Source: CAVPGP01 sp963718065 (GTDB lineage Bacteria; Actinomycetota; Thermoleophilia; Gaiellales; Gaiellaceae). Taken from it: a stretch of 64,000 nucleotides of DNA. The notes under the pieces are model-generated. The model was not told the DNA's origin, ran no database searches, and saw only the letters and a list, made by a program, of their open reading frames with translations. This document shows positions 9,856 to 18,640 of the stretch, piece by piece (the stretch's first letter is position 1; each line of letters starts with the position of its first letter). The stretch is taken from contig CAVQYE010000021.1 in the NCBI GenBank assembly GCA_963718065.1, positions 1-64,000 on the forward strand, given 5' to 3'. Position numbers and translations under genes: made by a program.

Positions 9856-10683
9856 CTACAACTGCCCGTTCGGCTGGACCCGAGCCGCGACGTTCAGCGT
9901 CGTCAGGTACGTCTTCCGGACGCTCCGCCCCGGCCGGCTCTCGATCCGCCGGCGGATGCGTTCGTACAGCTGACGGCGTGACTCGTCGCCGAGCGCGCGG
10001 TGGCCGGAGTAGGTGTCGAGGAGCGCGAGGTACTCGTCCGCCGTGTAGACCGCGTCCCAGACGTACCGCCTGACGGCAACATTCCGAAAGAGACCGCTGC
10101 CCGCGATCTCGGCGGTCAGATCGGCCACGTCGTCCGGATGCGAGGGCGGAGACTCGTCCTCCTCGTCGGTGACGGCGACGTAGTCGGCCTGGACGTCGGC
10201 AAAGAACTGGTCGCCGTCGTCAGGCAAGACGTGCTCGGTCGCGACAACCGCCAGCCGGCCGCGTTCGCCCAGCAGCGACGCGGACTTCGCGTAACGAAGC
10301 TCGGGATCGATCCAGTGGAACGCGGTGAACGCGACGACCGCGTCATAGCCGGCCCGGCTCGGTTGCCACGTCTCGAAGGCGGCGTTGACGACCTCCACCG
10401 CAGGGAAGGCTGCGAGCTTGCGCCGCGCGAACGCGGCGAGCTGCTCTCCCAGCTCGATGCACGTGACCCGGTATCCGCGCTCGGCGAGCGCGATCGTCGC
10501 CTGCCCGGTCCCGCAACCGATCTCGACGATCCGCGCCGCCTCCGGGAGCGCGGCGAGCCCGGCAAGGTCCTCGAAGACCTGCGGCGGATAGCCCGGGCGC
10601 GCCGCGTCGTAGAGCTCCGGCACCTCCTCGAAGCTCGTCCGAAGGCGCTGCCAGTCCGACGAGCTCCTCGCCACGTCCGACAT
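9856..10683 (-). CDS. Class I SAM-dependent methyltransferase
   Basis: A 275-residue small-molecule methyltransferase. The SAM-binding glycine motif VEIGCGTGQATIALAERG is near residues 50-67, followed by an acidic end of strand 2 (CIELGEQ) and the post-II motif YDAVVAFTAFHWID. The N-terminal segment ELYDAARPGYPPQVFEDL is the typical lead-in of UbiE/Methyltransf_11 proteins. The start is ATG 10683; the frame is open further upstream without support. Substrate unknown. Confidence 0.85.
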   Translation of the reverse strand: MSDVARSSSDWQRLRTSFEEVPELYDAARPGYPPQVFEDLAGLAALPEAARIVEIGCGTGQATIALAERGYRVTCIELGEQLAAFARRKLAAFPAVEVVNAAFETWQPSRAGYDAVVAFTAFHWIDPELRYAKSASLLGERGRLAVVATEHVLPDDGDQFFADVQADYVAVTDEEDESPPSHPDDVADLTAEIAGSGLFRNVAVRRYVWDAVYTADEYLALLDTYSGHRALGDESRRQLYERIRRRIESRPGRSVRKTYLTTLNVAARVQPNGQL

Positions 10684-10708
10684 CGACGCGCGCGGGCGGG
10701 GATGTCCG

Positions 10709-10918
10709 CTAGGGCGAATCGAGCTCGTCCGACGCCGCTTCGGCAGCGTCCGACCCGGCCCGGCTCGACCCGGCGACAATGTCGTCCTTGCGCCCCTCAA
10801 AGTCCTCACGATCGACCGCGCGGTCGACCGGCGTCATCTGAGCTTCGTTCTCTGCACGCTCGACGGCGCGCTCGTCTTCACCCTTCGACCAGCGGCCGAA
10901 GATTCGCTTCAGGCCCAT
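10709..10918 (-). CDS. Small charged hypothetical protein
   Basis: A 69-residue, strongly charged protein starting MGLKRIFGRWSKGEDERA, rich in Glu, Asp and Arg and without membrane segments. It recalls the 63-residue protein at 62417-62608 (MGLLDKLLGRSKK) in its start and composition, so the two may be distant paralogues. Divergent from the ABC operon at 10989. Function unknown. Confidence 0.5.
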   Translation of the reverse strand: MGLKRIFGRWSKGEDERAVERAENEAQMTPVDRAVDREDFEGRKDDIVAGSSRAGSDAAEAASDELDSP

Positions 10919-10988
10919 GGCGGAAGTCTGTCGAACGCCGCGTGCGAACGCAACGATCCGGCCGCCCGCTCCCGACCCGGCTCCTACG

Positions 10989-11915
10989 ATGCACATCGTG
11001 CAGGAGTTGCTTCGCGCCCGAGGACTCACCAAGCGTTACGGCAACGTCGTGGCGCTCGACCGGGTCGACTTCGCGGTCGCGGAAGGAGTCACCGGGCTCC
11101 TCGGCCCGAACGGGGCCGGGAAGAGCACGTCGATCAAGCTCTTCCTCGGCTTGACCAAGCCGACCGAGGGCACGGCGGAGATGCTCGGCGAGACGGCCGC
11201 CACAAACGTCGCCGTGCGGGCCCGAGTCGGGTACATGCCGGAGCACGACTGCCTGCCGCAGAACATCTCCGCGGCCGAGTTCCTCGCTCACATGGCGGGT
11301 GTCAGCGGCCTGCCGCGCGCGCACGCGCGCTCCCGCGCGGCCGAGACACTGCGCCACGTCGGGCTTTTCGAGGAGCGCTACCGGCCGATCGGCGGGTACT
11401 CGACCGGGATGAAGCAGCGCGTGAAGCTCGCGCAGGCGCTCGTCCACGATCCGGTGCTCGTGTTCCTCGACGAGCCGGCAAGTGGGCTCGACCCTCGAGG
11501 GCGCGAGGACATGCTCGCGTTGATCCGGAAGACGAATCGAGAGTTCGGGATCAACGTGATCTTCTCGTCCCACATCATGGGCGACATCGAACGGACCTGC
11601 GACCGCATCCTCGTCCTCGACGAAGGACGCGTCGTCCACGAGGGCGAGGTCTCGAGCTTCACGCGCGAGACGGAGACGGTCTACGTCGAAGTGACTGCGC
11701 GGCACGACGAGTTCGTCGCGGCGCTCCGCGAGCAGCAGATCGAGGCCACGATCGAGGGCCGGACCATCGTCGTTCCGGACGTCGTCGGCGAGCGGTACGA
11801 CCACATCCGGGACGCGCTCGTCGCGTCGGGAGCGCCGCTGCGCCGCCTCGCGCCGCACCGTGGGACGCTCGTCGAGATCTTTCGCCCGGAGGCGCCGGAG
11901 GAGAAGCCCTCGTGA
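10989..11915 (+). CDS. ABC transporter ATP-binding protein
   Basis: A 308-residue ATPase of the ABC-2 export type. Walker A GPNGAGKS is at residues 39-46, the signature YSTGMKQRVKLAQAL and the Walker B VLVFLDEPASGLDP follow. The start is ATG 10989 (MHIVQELL). Its TGA overlaps the GTG of the next permease gene as GTGA, so it is translationally coupled. First gene of a four-gene operon to 14481 with two ATPases and two permeases, suggesting one heteromeric exporter. Confidence 0.9.
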   Translation: MHIVQELLRARGLTKRYGNVVALDRVDFAVAEGVTGLLGPNGAGKSTSIKLFLGLTKPTEGTAEMLGETAATNVAVRARVGYMPEHDCLPQNISAAEFLAHMAGVSGLPRAHARSRAAETLRHVGLFEERYRPIGGYSTGMKQRVKLAQALVHDPVLVFLDEPASGLDPRGREDMLALIRKTNREFGINVIFSSHIMGDIERTCDRILVLDEGRVVHEGEVSSFTRETETVYVEVTARHDEFVAALREQQIEATIEGRTIVVPDVVGERYDHIRDALVASGAPLRRLAPHRGTLVEIFRPEAPEEKPS

Positions 11916-12820
11916 GCGCGCCGACGGAGGCAACCGGCCGCGTCTACGACCTCGGCTTCAGGCGCTACGAGGGGCCGCGTGAAGGTCGGCGGCGCGCCGT
12001 GCTCGCCGTCTACGAGAACGGGCTGCGGACGGCGGCGGGCATCGGCCGAGGCGGCCGCGCGAAGGTCGTCCCCTGGCTCTTCGTCGGCGCGTCGCTCCTC
12101 CCCGCGCTCGTGCTGGCGCTGATCGCGGGCGCAATCGACCGGACGGCACCCGGGTTCAACGCGGCGGCCGACCTCCCCTCGCACGCCGACTACTACGCCC
12201 TTGCGTCGATCGTGCTCGTCGTCTTCGTCGCCGTGATCGGCCCCGAGCTCTTCTGCCCCGACCGGCGGGACGGAACGATCAGCCTCTACCTGGTCCGCCC
12301 GCTCACGACGACGGATTACGCGGCCGCGCGCTGGGCTGCGCTCGTCACCGTCGCCGTCGTAGCGGCGTGGCTCCCGCAGCTCGTCCTCCTGACCGGGCTC
12401 GTGCTCGGCGCCTCCGACCCCGCCGCCTATCTCGGCGACCACTGGCTGGACATTCCGCGCTTCCTCGTCGCCGGCGCCGCGCTCGCGATCTACTACGCAT
12501 CGTTCGCAACGCTCGTCGCCTCCATGACGACGCGGCGCGCCTATGCGGCTGCGTTCATGGTCGGCCTGTTCGTCGTCAGCGGCGCCGTCGTCGGCAGCGT
12601 CGTGGACGTCCTCTCGTTCGACACCGCCCGCTGGGTCGCGCTGCTCAACCTCCCCGACCTGCCGCTCTACATCAACGACCTCGTGTTCGGCGGCGATCCG
12701 ACCGCCGGGTCGACCGCCGCCGAGGACCTCCCGGCCGCTATCCAGGTCGCCTGGTTCGGGCTCGTCACGTTCCTCGCCTTGCTCGTGTCGTGGCGGCGGT
12801 ACCGGAGCCTGTCGACGTGA
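11912..12820 (+). CDS. ABC-2 type permease
   Basis: A 302-residue membrane protein with about six helices and the ABC-2 hallmark ELFCPDRRDGTISLYLVRPL (the conserved cytoplasmic segment after helix 2). GTG start coupled to the upstream ATPase and GTGA coupling to the next ATPase (12817). The N-terminal YDLGFRRYEGPREGRR is a common motif of this permease family. Transport substrate unknown. Confidence 0.85.
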   Translation: MSAPTEATGRVYDLGFRRYEGPREGRRRAVLAVYENGLRTAAGIGRGGRAKVVPWLFVGASLLPALVLALIAGAIDRTAPGFNAAADLPSHADYYALASIVLVVFVAVIGPELFCPDRRDGTISLYLVRPLTTTDYAAARWAALVTVAVVAAWLPQLVLLTGLVLGASDPAAYLGDHWLDIPRFLVAGAALAIYYASFATLVASMTTRRAYAAAFMVGLFVVSGAVVGSVVDVLSFDTARWVALLNLPDLPLYINDLVFGGDPTAGSTAAEDLPAAIQVAWFGLVTFLALLVSWRRYRSLST

Positions 12821-13750
12821 CGGCGGCTGTCGCGGAGCCCGTCATCTCGGTCGACGCCGTCTCCAAGTGGTACGGCAGCGTCGTCGCGGTGAACGAGGTG
12901 TCGTTCGAGGTCCGGCCCGGCATCACCGGCCTCCTCGGGCCGAACGGCGCGGGGAAGACGACCCTGCTGAAGCTGATCTGCGGGCTCGCCGCGCCGTCGC
13001 AGGGCCGCGTCACCGTCCTCGGCCAGGACCCGCGTCGCAACCGTGACATCTACCGCCGCATCGGCGTCATGTCCGAGCACGAGTCGACCTACGACATGCT
13101 CACGGGCCGCCAGCTCGTCGAGCTGGCCGCACGGCTCCGCGAAGTTCCTGACGTGGGGGCCGCTGCCCGCCTGGCCATCGGGCGCGTCGACCTGGCGGAC
13201 GCGGCCGACCGGCGCGTCCGCACCTACTCGCGTGGGATGAAGCAGCGGATCAAGCTCGCGACGACGATCGTGCACGACCCCGCTCTTCTGATCCTCGACG
13301 AGCCGTTGACCGGCGCCGACCCACGGCACCGGGTCGAGTTCCAGGAGCTCCTCCACCAGCTCGCCGCGGAAGGTCGAACGATCGTCGTCTCCTCGCACAT
13401 CCTCGAAGAGGTCGAGGCGCTCGCGGACCGGGTCCTCCTCGTCGTCAACGGGAAGCTCGCGGCCGAAGGCGACCATCACGCGATCAGAGCCGCGCTCGAC
13501 GAGCGGCCGTACCACGTGAAGGTCGTCTGCAGCGCACCGAGGGAGCTCGCAGCCGCGCTCGTCAAGCTCGACACGGTCGACTCCGTGCAGATCGGCGTCG
13601 ACGGCGACGTCGTCTTGCTCAGCCGCAACGTCGCGGCGGTCCAGCAGGCGCTGCCGACCCTGGCGAGCCACCTGTCGATCAGGCTTCATGCGCGTCGAGC
13701 CGCTCGACGACTCACTGGAGAGCGTCTTCGAGTACCTGGTGGAACGGTGA
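12817..13750 (+). CDS. ABC transporter ATP-binding protein, one frameshift
   Basis: The second ATPase of the operon, about 310 residues. Walker A GPNGAGKT is at residues 41-48, with signature YSRGMKQRIKLATTI and Walker B LLILDEPLTGADP. Near 13686-13690 the frame slips by +1 (an extra C in CTTCATG). The restored C-terminus reads MRVEPLDDSLESVFEYLVER and stops at 13748-13750, overlapping the next permease as GTGA. Without correction the ATPase reads straight into the permease, giving a false fusion. Confidence 0.85.
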
Positions 13751-14481
13751 CGGCGATCTATCTCCTGACGATCCGGCAACTCGTCGGCAAGTGGCGGGTG
13801 TTGATCCTGCTCGCGCTCTGCGGCGTGCCGTTCGCGGTCGCGGCAGCCGCAGGGTCCGCCTCCGACAAGCCGACGGCGTCACACGTCGACGATGTGCTGT
13901 TGAACGGGCTGCTCGCCTCCGCGATCCTGCCGATCGTCGCGCTCGCCGTCGCAACGGCCGCATTCGGCAACGAGCTCTCGGACAAGACGCTTGCGAACCT
14001 GACACTGACCCCGCTCGCGCATTGGCGGATCGCGCTGCCGAAGCTCCTCGCCTCTATCACTGTCGGCGCGCCCGCGCTCGTCGCCGGGACGTTCGGGAGC
14101 GTCTTCCTCTGCTTTCGGCTCATACCTGTGGAGGGAGCCGGTGAGGCGGCGACAGCTGCGGCGATCGGGATGGCGATCGGCCTCACGGTCTACTCGATGG
14201 TGTTCCTCTGGGCCGGGCTCGTCACCTCACACCCGCTTGCGTTCGGCCTCCTCTACGTCTTCGTCTGGGAGGGCTTGTTCGGCACGTTCGTCAACGGGAT
14301 CAAGTACCTGAGCATCCGCCAATACACCCTGGGCATCGTCAAGGCGCTCGACGAATCGCGTTTCGCGGGGCCCGATCAGCAGCTGCTCGGAGGCGCGGCC
14401 GCGATCGTCGGCACTGTCGTTGTGCTCGTGGGTTTCGGGCTGCTCGTCGTGCGCCGGCTCCAGCGCATGGACGTCCCCTGA
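13747..14481 (+). CDS. ABC-2 type permease
   Basis: A 244-residue permease with six predicted helices; the cytoplasmic FGNELSDKTLANLTLTPL after helix 2 is the ABC-2 signature segment. It begins at GTG 13747 (VTAIYLLTIRQLVGKWR), overlapping the end of the second ATPase. Last gene of the operon; convergent with the TetR gene at 14531. Confidence 0.82.
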   Translation: MTAIYLLTIRQLVGKWRVLILLALCGVPFAVAAAAGSASDKPTASHVDDVLLNGLLASAILPIVALAVATAAFGNELSDKTLANLTLTPLAHWRIALPKLLASITVGAPALVAGTFGSVFLCFRLIPVEGAGEAATAAAIGMAIGLTVYSMVFLWAGLVTSHPLAFGLLYVFVWEGLFGTFVNGIKYLSIRQYTLGIVKALDESRFAGPDQQLLGGAAAIVGTVVVLVGFGLLVVRRLQRMDVP

Positions 14482-14530
14482 CGTTTCGCGGCAATGCAGC
14501 TCGTCGCAGGGCGAGACCAATGGAGCAGCT

Positions 14531-15193
14531 TCAGTCGTTGCGACGGCGCGCGGGCTGACCAGTCGCGAAGCCGTCGAGGATCATGTCGAGGCCGATCTCG
14601 AACGCGCTCGCCTCGCGATGCGGCCCGTCCGTGACGTGCTGGTCGCGGTGCAGGGCGAGGTGCGGGAAGTCGTCGTCGAGCGAGACCTCGCGCGACAGTT
14701 TCTCGACCACCACTCGTTGCTCCTCGGCTGTGAGCGTGTGGCCCGCCTCCCACAGCGCGAAGCCGACGATGTACGCGTCGAGCACGTGGTAGGCGTGGTA
14801 GATCGCGGCGTCCGAGAGGCCCGCGGCGGCGAGTTGCTCGAGCAGCGACTCCATGTACGCGAGCCGGCGCGGCCGGATGTGCGCCGCCGACATGATCAAC
14901 CTCGTCGACCACGGATGCCGGCCGAACGCGTCGTGCGCCGACACGGCGCTGCGGCGGATCGCGTCGCGCCAGTCCGCGCCGACAGCCGGCTCGATCTCGG
15001 CGAGGACGATGTCGAGGATCCCGTCGAGGATCGCTTCCTTGTTCGCGACGTGCCGGTACAGCGCCATCGCCTCGAAGCCGAGAGCGCCGGCGAGCTCGCG
15101 CATCTTCAGGGACTCGACCCCATGGGCATCCGCAAGCTCGAGGGCGGCCTCGAGGATCCGGTCGCGGGTCAGGGGAGCACGGGTCTTTGCCAT
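14531..15193 (-). CDS. TetR-family transcriptional regulator
   Basis: A 220-residue repressor: N-terminal helix-turn-helix (RDRILEAALELADAHGVES, LAGALGFEAMALYRHVANKE) and a C-terminal ligand domain of the TetR_C_1 type. It is divergent from the MDR dehydrogenase at 15267, and paired inverted sites lie between them (15207-15248). It most likely represses that gene and itself. Confidence 0.9.
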   Translation of the reverse strand: MAKTRAPLTRDRILEAALELADAHGVESLKMRELAGALGFEAMALYRHVANKEAILDGILDIVLAEIEPAVGADWRDAIRRSAVSAHDAFGRHPWSTRLIMSAAHIRPRRLAYMESLLEQLAAAGLSDAAIYHAYHVLDAYIVGFALWEAGHTLTAEEQRVVVEKLSREVSLDDDFPHLALHRDQHVTDGPHREASAFEIGLDMILDGFATGQPARRRND

Positions 15194-15196
15194 CGC

Positions 15197-15248
15197 TTGA
15201 CAAGTTTACGTTGTACGCGTACTCTCCTGCCAGTCTGTTTACAACGTA
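15197..15248 (+). promoter_or_regulatory. Sigma-70-type promoter with two TetR operator copies
   Basis: TTGACA (15197-15202), a 17-bp spacer and TACTCT (15220-15225) form a near-consensus promoter for the MDR gene at 15267. The 9-mer TACGTTGTA (15207-15215) lies inside the spacer. Its exact reverse complement TACAACGTA lies at 15240-15248, just past the expected start of transcription. Both sit within longer GTTTAC..TACGC blocks. This is the expected architecture for TetR occlusion of the promoter. Confidence 0.7.
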
Positions 15249-15266
15249 CGCAGAGAGGAGCGCGCC

Positions 15267-16247
15267 ATGACGTCAGTCGCGATGAAGGCGATCGCCAACC
15301 ATCGGTACGGGCCGCCGGAGAAGCTGGCGCTCCAGGAGCGTGCGCTGCCCGCGGTCGACGACGACTCGGTCCTGATCCGGGTCCAGGCGGCGTCGGTCAA
15401 CCCGTTCGACTGGCACCTGGTGCGCGGCACCCCCTACCTCGTTCGACTCGTGATCGGGCTCCGTCGCCCGGCGAGCGGAATCCCCGGGGTCGACGCCGCC
15501 GGGACCGTCGAGTCCGTCGGCGCGGGCGTAACGGAGTTCAGCGTCGGCGACGAGGTGATCGCCTCTTGCAGCGCGACCCTCGCCGAGTACGCCGTCGGCC
15601 GCGAGGCGGACTTCGTCCCGAAGCCGGAGGAGCTCACCTTCGAGGAGGCCGCCGCCATACCGGGTGCAGGCGTGACGGCGTTGCAGGCACTCCGGGCCGG
15701 CGGGGTCACCGCGGGCACGCGTGTCCTGATCAACGGTGCCTCCGGCGGCGTCGGCACGTACGCCGTACAGATCGCGAAGGCGCGCGGCGCGCACGTCACC
15801 GGCGTCTGCAGCACCGCGAACGTGGAGCTCGTGCGCTCACTCGGCGCCGACGAGGTCATCGACTACACCGCCGCCGACTTCGTGCGCGCGGGACGGAAGT
15901 ACGACGTCATCCTCGACAACGTCGGCAACCGCGGGCTCCGCTCGACGCGGCGCGCGCTCGTCTCGACGGGCACGCTTGTCGTGGTCGGTGCGAAGGGCGG
16001 CCGGCTCGTCGGCGGCCTGGGTTACAAGCTGCGCACGAAGCTCCTCAACCGCTTCGTGAAGCAGACGCTGATCGCATTCTTCGCGAAGGTCACGAAGGAC
16101 GACATGGCGGTCATGCTCGAGCTCGTGTGCGCCGGCAAGATCAAGCCGGTGATCGACCGGACGTATCCCCTCGCGGAGGCGCCGGCGGCGATCCGCTACC
16201 TCGAGACGGGCCGCGCGCGCGGCAAGATCGTCATCACGGTGGCATGA
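15267..16247 (+). CDS. Zinc-independent MDR-family NAD(P)H dehydrogenase/quinone reductase
   Basis: A 326-residue medium-chain dehydrogenase/reductase. The nucleotide-binding motif INGASGGVGTYAVQIAK is near residues 155-171. The Cys and His ligands of the catalytic and structural zinc sites are absent, as in quinone oxidoreductases. ATG 15267 follows AGAGAGGAG. It is controlled by the divergent TetR gene. A role in removing reactive quinones or enones is family knowledge, not shown here. Confidence 0.88.
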   Translation: MTSVAMKAIANHRYGPPEKLALQERALPAVDDDSVLIRVQAASVNPFDWHLVRGTPYLVRLVIGLRRPASGIPGVDAAGTVESVGAGVTEFSVGDEVIASCSATLAEYAVGREADFVPKPEELTFEEAAAIPGAGVTALQALRAGGVTAGTRVLINGASGGVGTYAVQIAKARGAHVTGVCSTANVELVRSLGADEVIDYTAADFVRAGRKYDVILDNVGNRGLRSTRRALVSTGTLVVVGAKGGRLVGGLGYKLRTKLLNRFVKQTLIAFFAKVTKDDMAVMLELVCAGKIKPVIDRTYPLAEAPAAIRYLETGRARGKIVITVA

Positions 16248-16426
16248 GCGCGCGAGTGCACGGAAATATCCGTTGCGAAGATCGTTCTCGAGGACGACCC
16301 CGGATCGTCCTTGCCCCCGATCCGTAGCAAGGGGCGCTGCGCCTACCCTCGATAGATGGCCGATTGGATCGGCCGGGCAGTCGCGAGCCAATGCGCGACG
16401 AGGGCGAGGTTGGAGGAGCTGTGAAC

Positions 16427-17809
16427 ATGTTCCCTCAGCGAGCACGATCGGCGACCGCGGTCGCGGCCTGGGTTGTGGCCGCCGCGCTGCCGCTGATCGG
16501 GCTGGTCTCGCTCTTGCTCCGGTCGCAGCTCGACCCCCACTTCGAGAACTACCGCATTCATTTCGCGGTCTTCGGGCTCGTCGGCCTCGTGGCGTTCCTG
16601 CTCGGCTACGCCGCCGGTGAGGCGGCCCGGCGGCGAGGCGACGCCCGCGTCCTGCTCCTCTCGCTGGCTTTCATGGCGACCGGCGGTTTCATGGGTCTTC
16701 ACGCCTATGGGACTCCAGGTGTTCTCTTCACGAAGGAGCACGCCGGCTTCCAGGTCGCCATTCCCGTGGGTCTGCTCCTGAGCGCGGTGTTCGCGGCGGG
16801 ATCGGCGTTCGTCGACGTCCGTCCCGAGATCGCACCGTGGTTGATCCGCCGCCGGACCTTGCTACGGGGAGCCGTGCTGATCGCGATGGGGGTCTGGCTC
16901 GTCTGGACGGTTGCGAGTCTGCCGCCACTGGACGGACCGGACAGTGAGGCCGCGCGCGGGAGCCTGCTCGCCATGATCGCGATCGTCGGGACGCTCATCT
17001 ACGCGGTCAGCGCCGCGCGCTACTGGGGCATCTTCCGCCACGATCGCAAGTTGCTGCCCTTGGCCGTCGTCGCGTGCTTCCTCTTGCTGGCCGAGGCGAT
17101 GATCGGCGTTGCCTTCACCGGCGAGCGGAAGTGGCACGCGAGCTGGTGGGAGTGGCACGGACTGATCGTCACCGCGTACTTGATCATCGGCTTCGCCGCG
17201 CAGCGCGAGTGGCGGGACGAGCGCTTCCGGGATCTCTACCTGCCGACGACGCGGGAGCGCCGGCAGGACATCAGCGTCCTCTTCGGCGACCTGGCCGGGT
17301 ACACGGGCTTCGCCGAACGCGCGGCGCCGGCGGAGGCGGCGGCAGTGCTGAACGCGTACTGGAGCATCGCCGCGCCGCTGCTCACCCGTCAGTTCGAGGG
17401 TGACGTGGAGAAGTTCATGGGCGACGGGATCCTGGCCACGTTCAACAGCCGCGGCGACCAGCCCGACCACGCGCTGCGTGCTGCCCGCGCCGCTCTCGCG
17501 CTCCAGAGCGAGCTGGCCGCGGTCGCCGACCAGCATCCCGACTGGCCGCGGATGCGCATCGGCCTCAACAGCGGCGAGGCGGTGGTCCGAGAGATCGGAG
17601 GCGAGGGCCACGTGGCGTACCCACTGGTCGGCGACACCGTCAACACCGGCTCGCGTCTGGAGAAACTCGCGCCGCCCGGCGGCGTGTTGATCGGCGCGGA
17701 GACGTACGGCCAGCTGCCGGAGGGCACCGTGGTCGAGGCGAAGACCGGCCTGCGGATCAAGGGCAAGGTCGACTCGATCCACGCATACGTCCTGCACGCC
17801 CTTCCCTGA
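16427..17809 (+). CDS. Membrane-anchored class III adenylate/guanylate cyclase
   Basis: 460 residues from ATG 16427, chosen because GGAGGAG (16412-16418) lies eight bases upstream; GTG 16421 is too close. Residues 1-265 hold about seven transmembrane helices that I cannot assign to a named sensor. Residues 280-455 are the cyclase domain: metal aspartates in ISVLFGDLAGYTGF (about 287) and FMGDGILATF (about 331), purine-contact Lys in VEKFMGD, transition-state residues in VGDTVNTGSRLEKLA. All catalytic positions look intact, so it should make cAMP (lysine suggests ATP). Confidence 0.88.
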   Translation: MFPQRARSATAVAAWVVAAALPLIGLVSLLLRSQLDPHFENYRIHFAVFGLVGLVAFLLGYAAGEAARRRGDARVLLLSLAFMATGGFMGLHAYGTPGVLFTKEHAGFQVAIPVGLLLSAVFAAGSAFVDVRPEIAPWLIRRRTLLRGAVLIAMGVWLVWTVASLPPLDGPDSEAARGSLLAMIAIVGTLIYAVSAARYWGIFRHDRKLLPLAVVACFLLLAEAMIGVAFTGERKWHASWWEWHGLIVTAYLIIGFAAQREWRDERFRDLYLPTTRERRQDISVLFGDLAGYTGFAERAAPAEAAAVLNAYWSIAAPLLTRQFEGDVEKFMGDGILATFNSRGDQPDHALRAARAALALQSELAAVADQHPDWPRMRIGLNSGEAVVREIGGEGHVAYPLVGDTVNTGSRLEKLAPPGGVLIGAETYGQLPEGTVVEAKTGLRIKGKVDSIHAYVLHALP

Positions 17810-17837
17810 CTCGTCGGGCGCATCGTGAGAGCACGTG

Positions 17838-17860
17838 GTTTTGGTTGACAAGACCAAAAC
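17838..17860. promoter_or_regulatory. Perfect inverted repeat, likely Nudix-regulator operator
   Basis: GTTTTGGT (17838-17845) and ACCAAAAC (17853-17860) are perfect inverted arms with a 7-base spacer, 20 bp before the Nudix gene start. A TTGACA (17845-17850) overlaps the dyad and could be its -35 element. The position suggests autoregulation by the adjacent winged-helix protein. Confidence 0.6.
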
Positions 17861-17880
17861 TCTGTGCGACGGTAAGAGTC

Positions 17881-18627
17881 ATGGCGACAAGAACGGGCAA
17901 GGCGAAGGTCCCGCCCGGATACGACGCGAGCAAGTTCCCGGCCTTCGCAGTCACGGTGGACGTGGTCATCCTGACCATGGTCGAAGGCGTGCTCCACGTC
18001 CTTCTCGTCCGTCGCGGGCAAGAGCCGTTCGAGGGCATGTGGGCGATACCCGGCGGGTTCAAGCGCCCTGAAGAGACGCTGAACGACGCGGCGAGGCGCG
18101 AGCTCTCCGAGGAGACCGGCGTCGACGTCCCGAGCCTGCTGACCCAGTTCGGCGCCTACGGTGACCCCGGACGCGACCCGCGCATGAACGTCGTCACCGT
18201 CGCGTACCTCGCAGTGCTTCGCGACGTGGGAGCGATCGTCGCCGGCACCGACGCAGCGCAGGCCGAGCTGATCCCCGCTTCGGACATCCTCGAGGAGACG
18301 ATCGAGCTCGCCTTCGACCATCTGCGAATCGTCCGCGACGCGGTCGAGCGTGTCCGGGTGGAGCTCGAGGTCTCGGGCATCGCGACGGCCTTCGTCGGCA
18401 CGACGTTCACGATGGCCGAGTTGCGAGCGGTCTACGAGGCGCTCTGGGGCGTGCAGCTCGACGCCGCGAACTTCCGCCGCAGCCTCGTCGGCGAGGACCG
18501 TTGGGTGATCCCGACCGGCCGCACGGCCCGCTCCGGACCGGGCGGCGGCAGGCCCGCTGAGCTCTACCGCGCCGGGCGGGCCTGGAACCACGGCGCGCCG
18601 ATCCAGCGCAGCCAGCCGAATCGATGA
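17881..18627 (+). CDS. Nudix hydrolase with C-terminal winged helix (NrtR-like)
   Basis: A 248-residue two-domain protein starting at ATG 17881. The Nudix box is complete near residues 57-79 (GFKRPEE..RRELSEETGV), so pyrophosphohydrolase activity is possible. Residues 150-225 form a winged-helix region (FTMAELRAVYEALWGVQLD, then FRRSLVGEDRWVIPTG) as in NrtR regulators of NAD metabolism. The inverted repeat in front supports a regulatory role. It stops 13 bp before the next MDR gene, its probable co-transcribed partner. An ADP-ribose or other nucleotide ligand is inference. Confidence 0.82.
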   Translation: MATRTGKAKVPPGYDASKFPAFAVTVDVVILTMVEGVLHVLLVRRGQEPFEGMWAIPGGFKRPEETLNDAARRELSEETGVDVPSLLTQFGAYGDPGRDPRMNVVTVAYLAVLRDVGAIVAGTDAAQAELIPASDILEETIELAFDHLRIVRDAVERVRVELEVSGIATAFVGTTFTMAELRAVYEALWGVQLDAANFRRSLVGEDRWVIPTGRTARSGPGGGRPAELYRAGRAWNHGAPIQRSQPNR

Positions 18628-18640
18628 GAGGAAGTGCCCC

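Noticed and set aside
12817..14481. A single ATPase-permease fusion protein
   Set aside because: The junction is out-of-frame sequence; the correct ATPase end and a GTGA overlap are visible once one extra C is removed.
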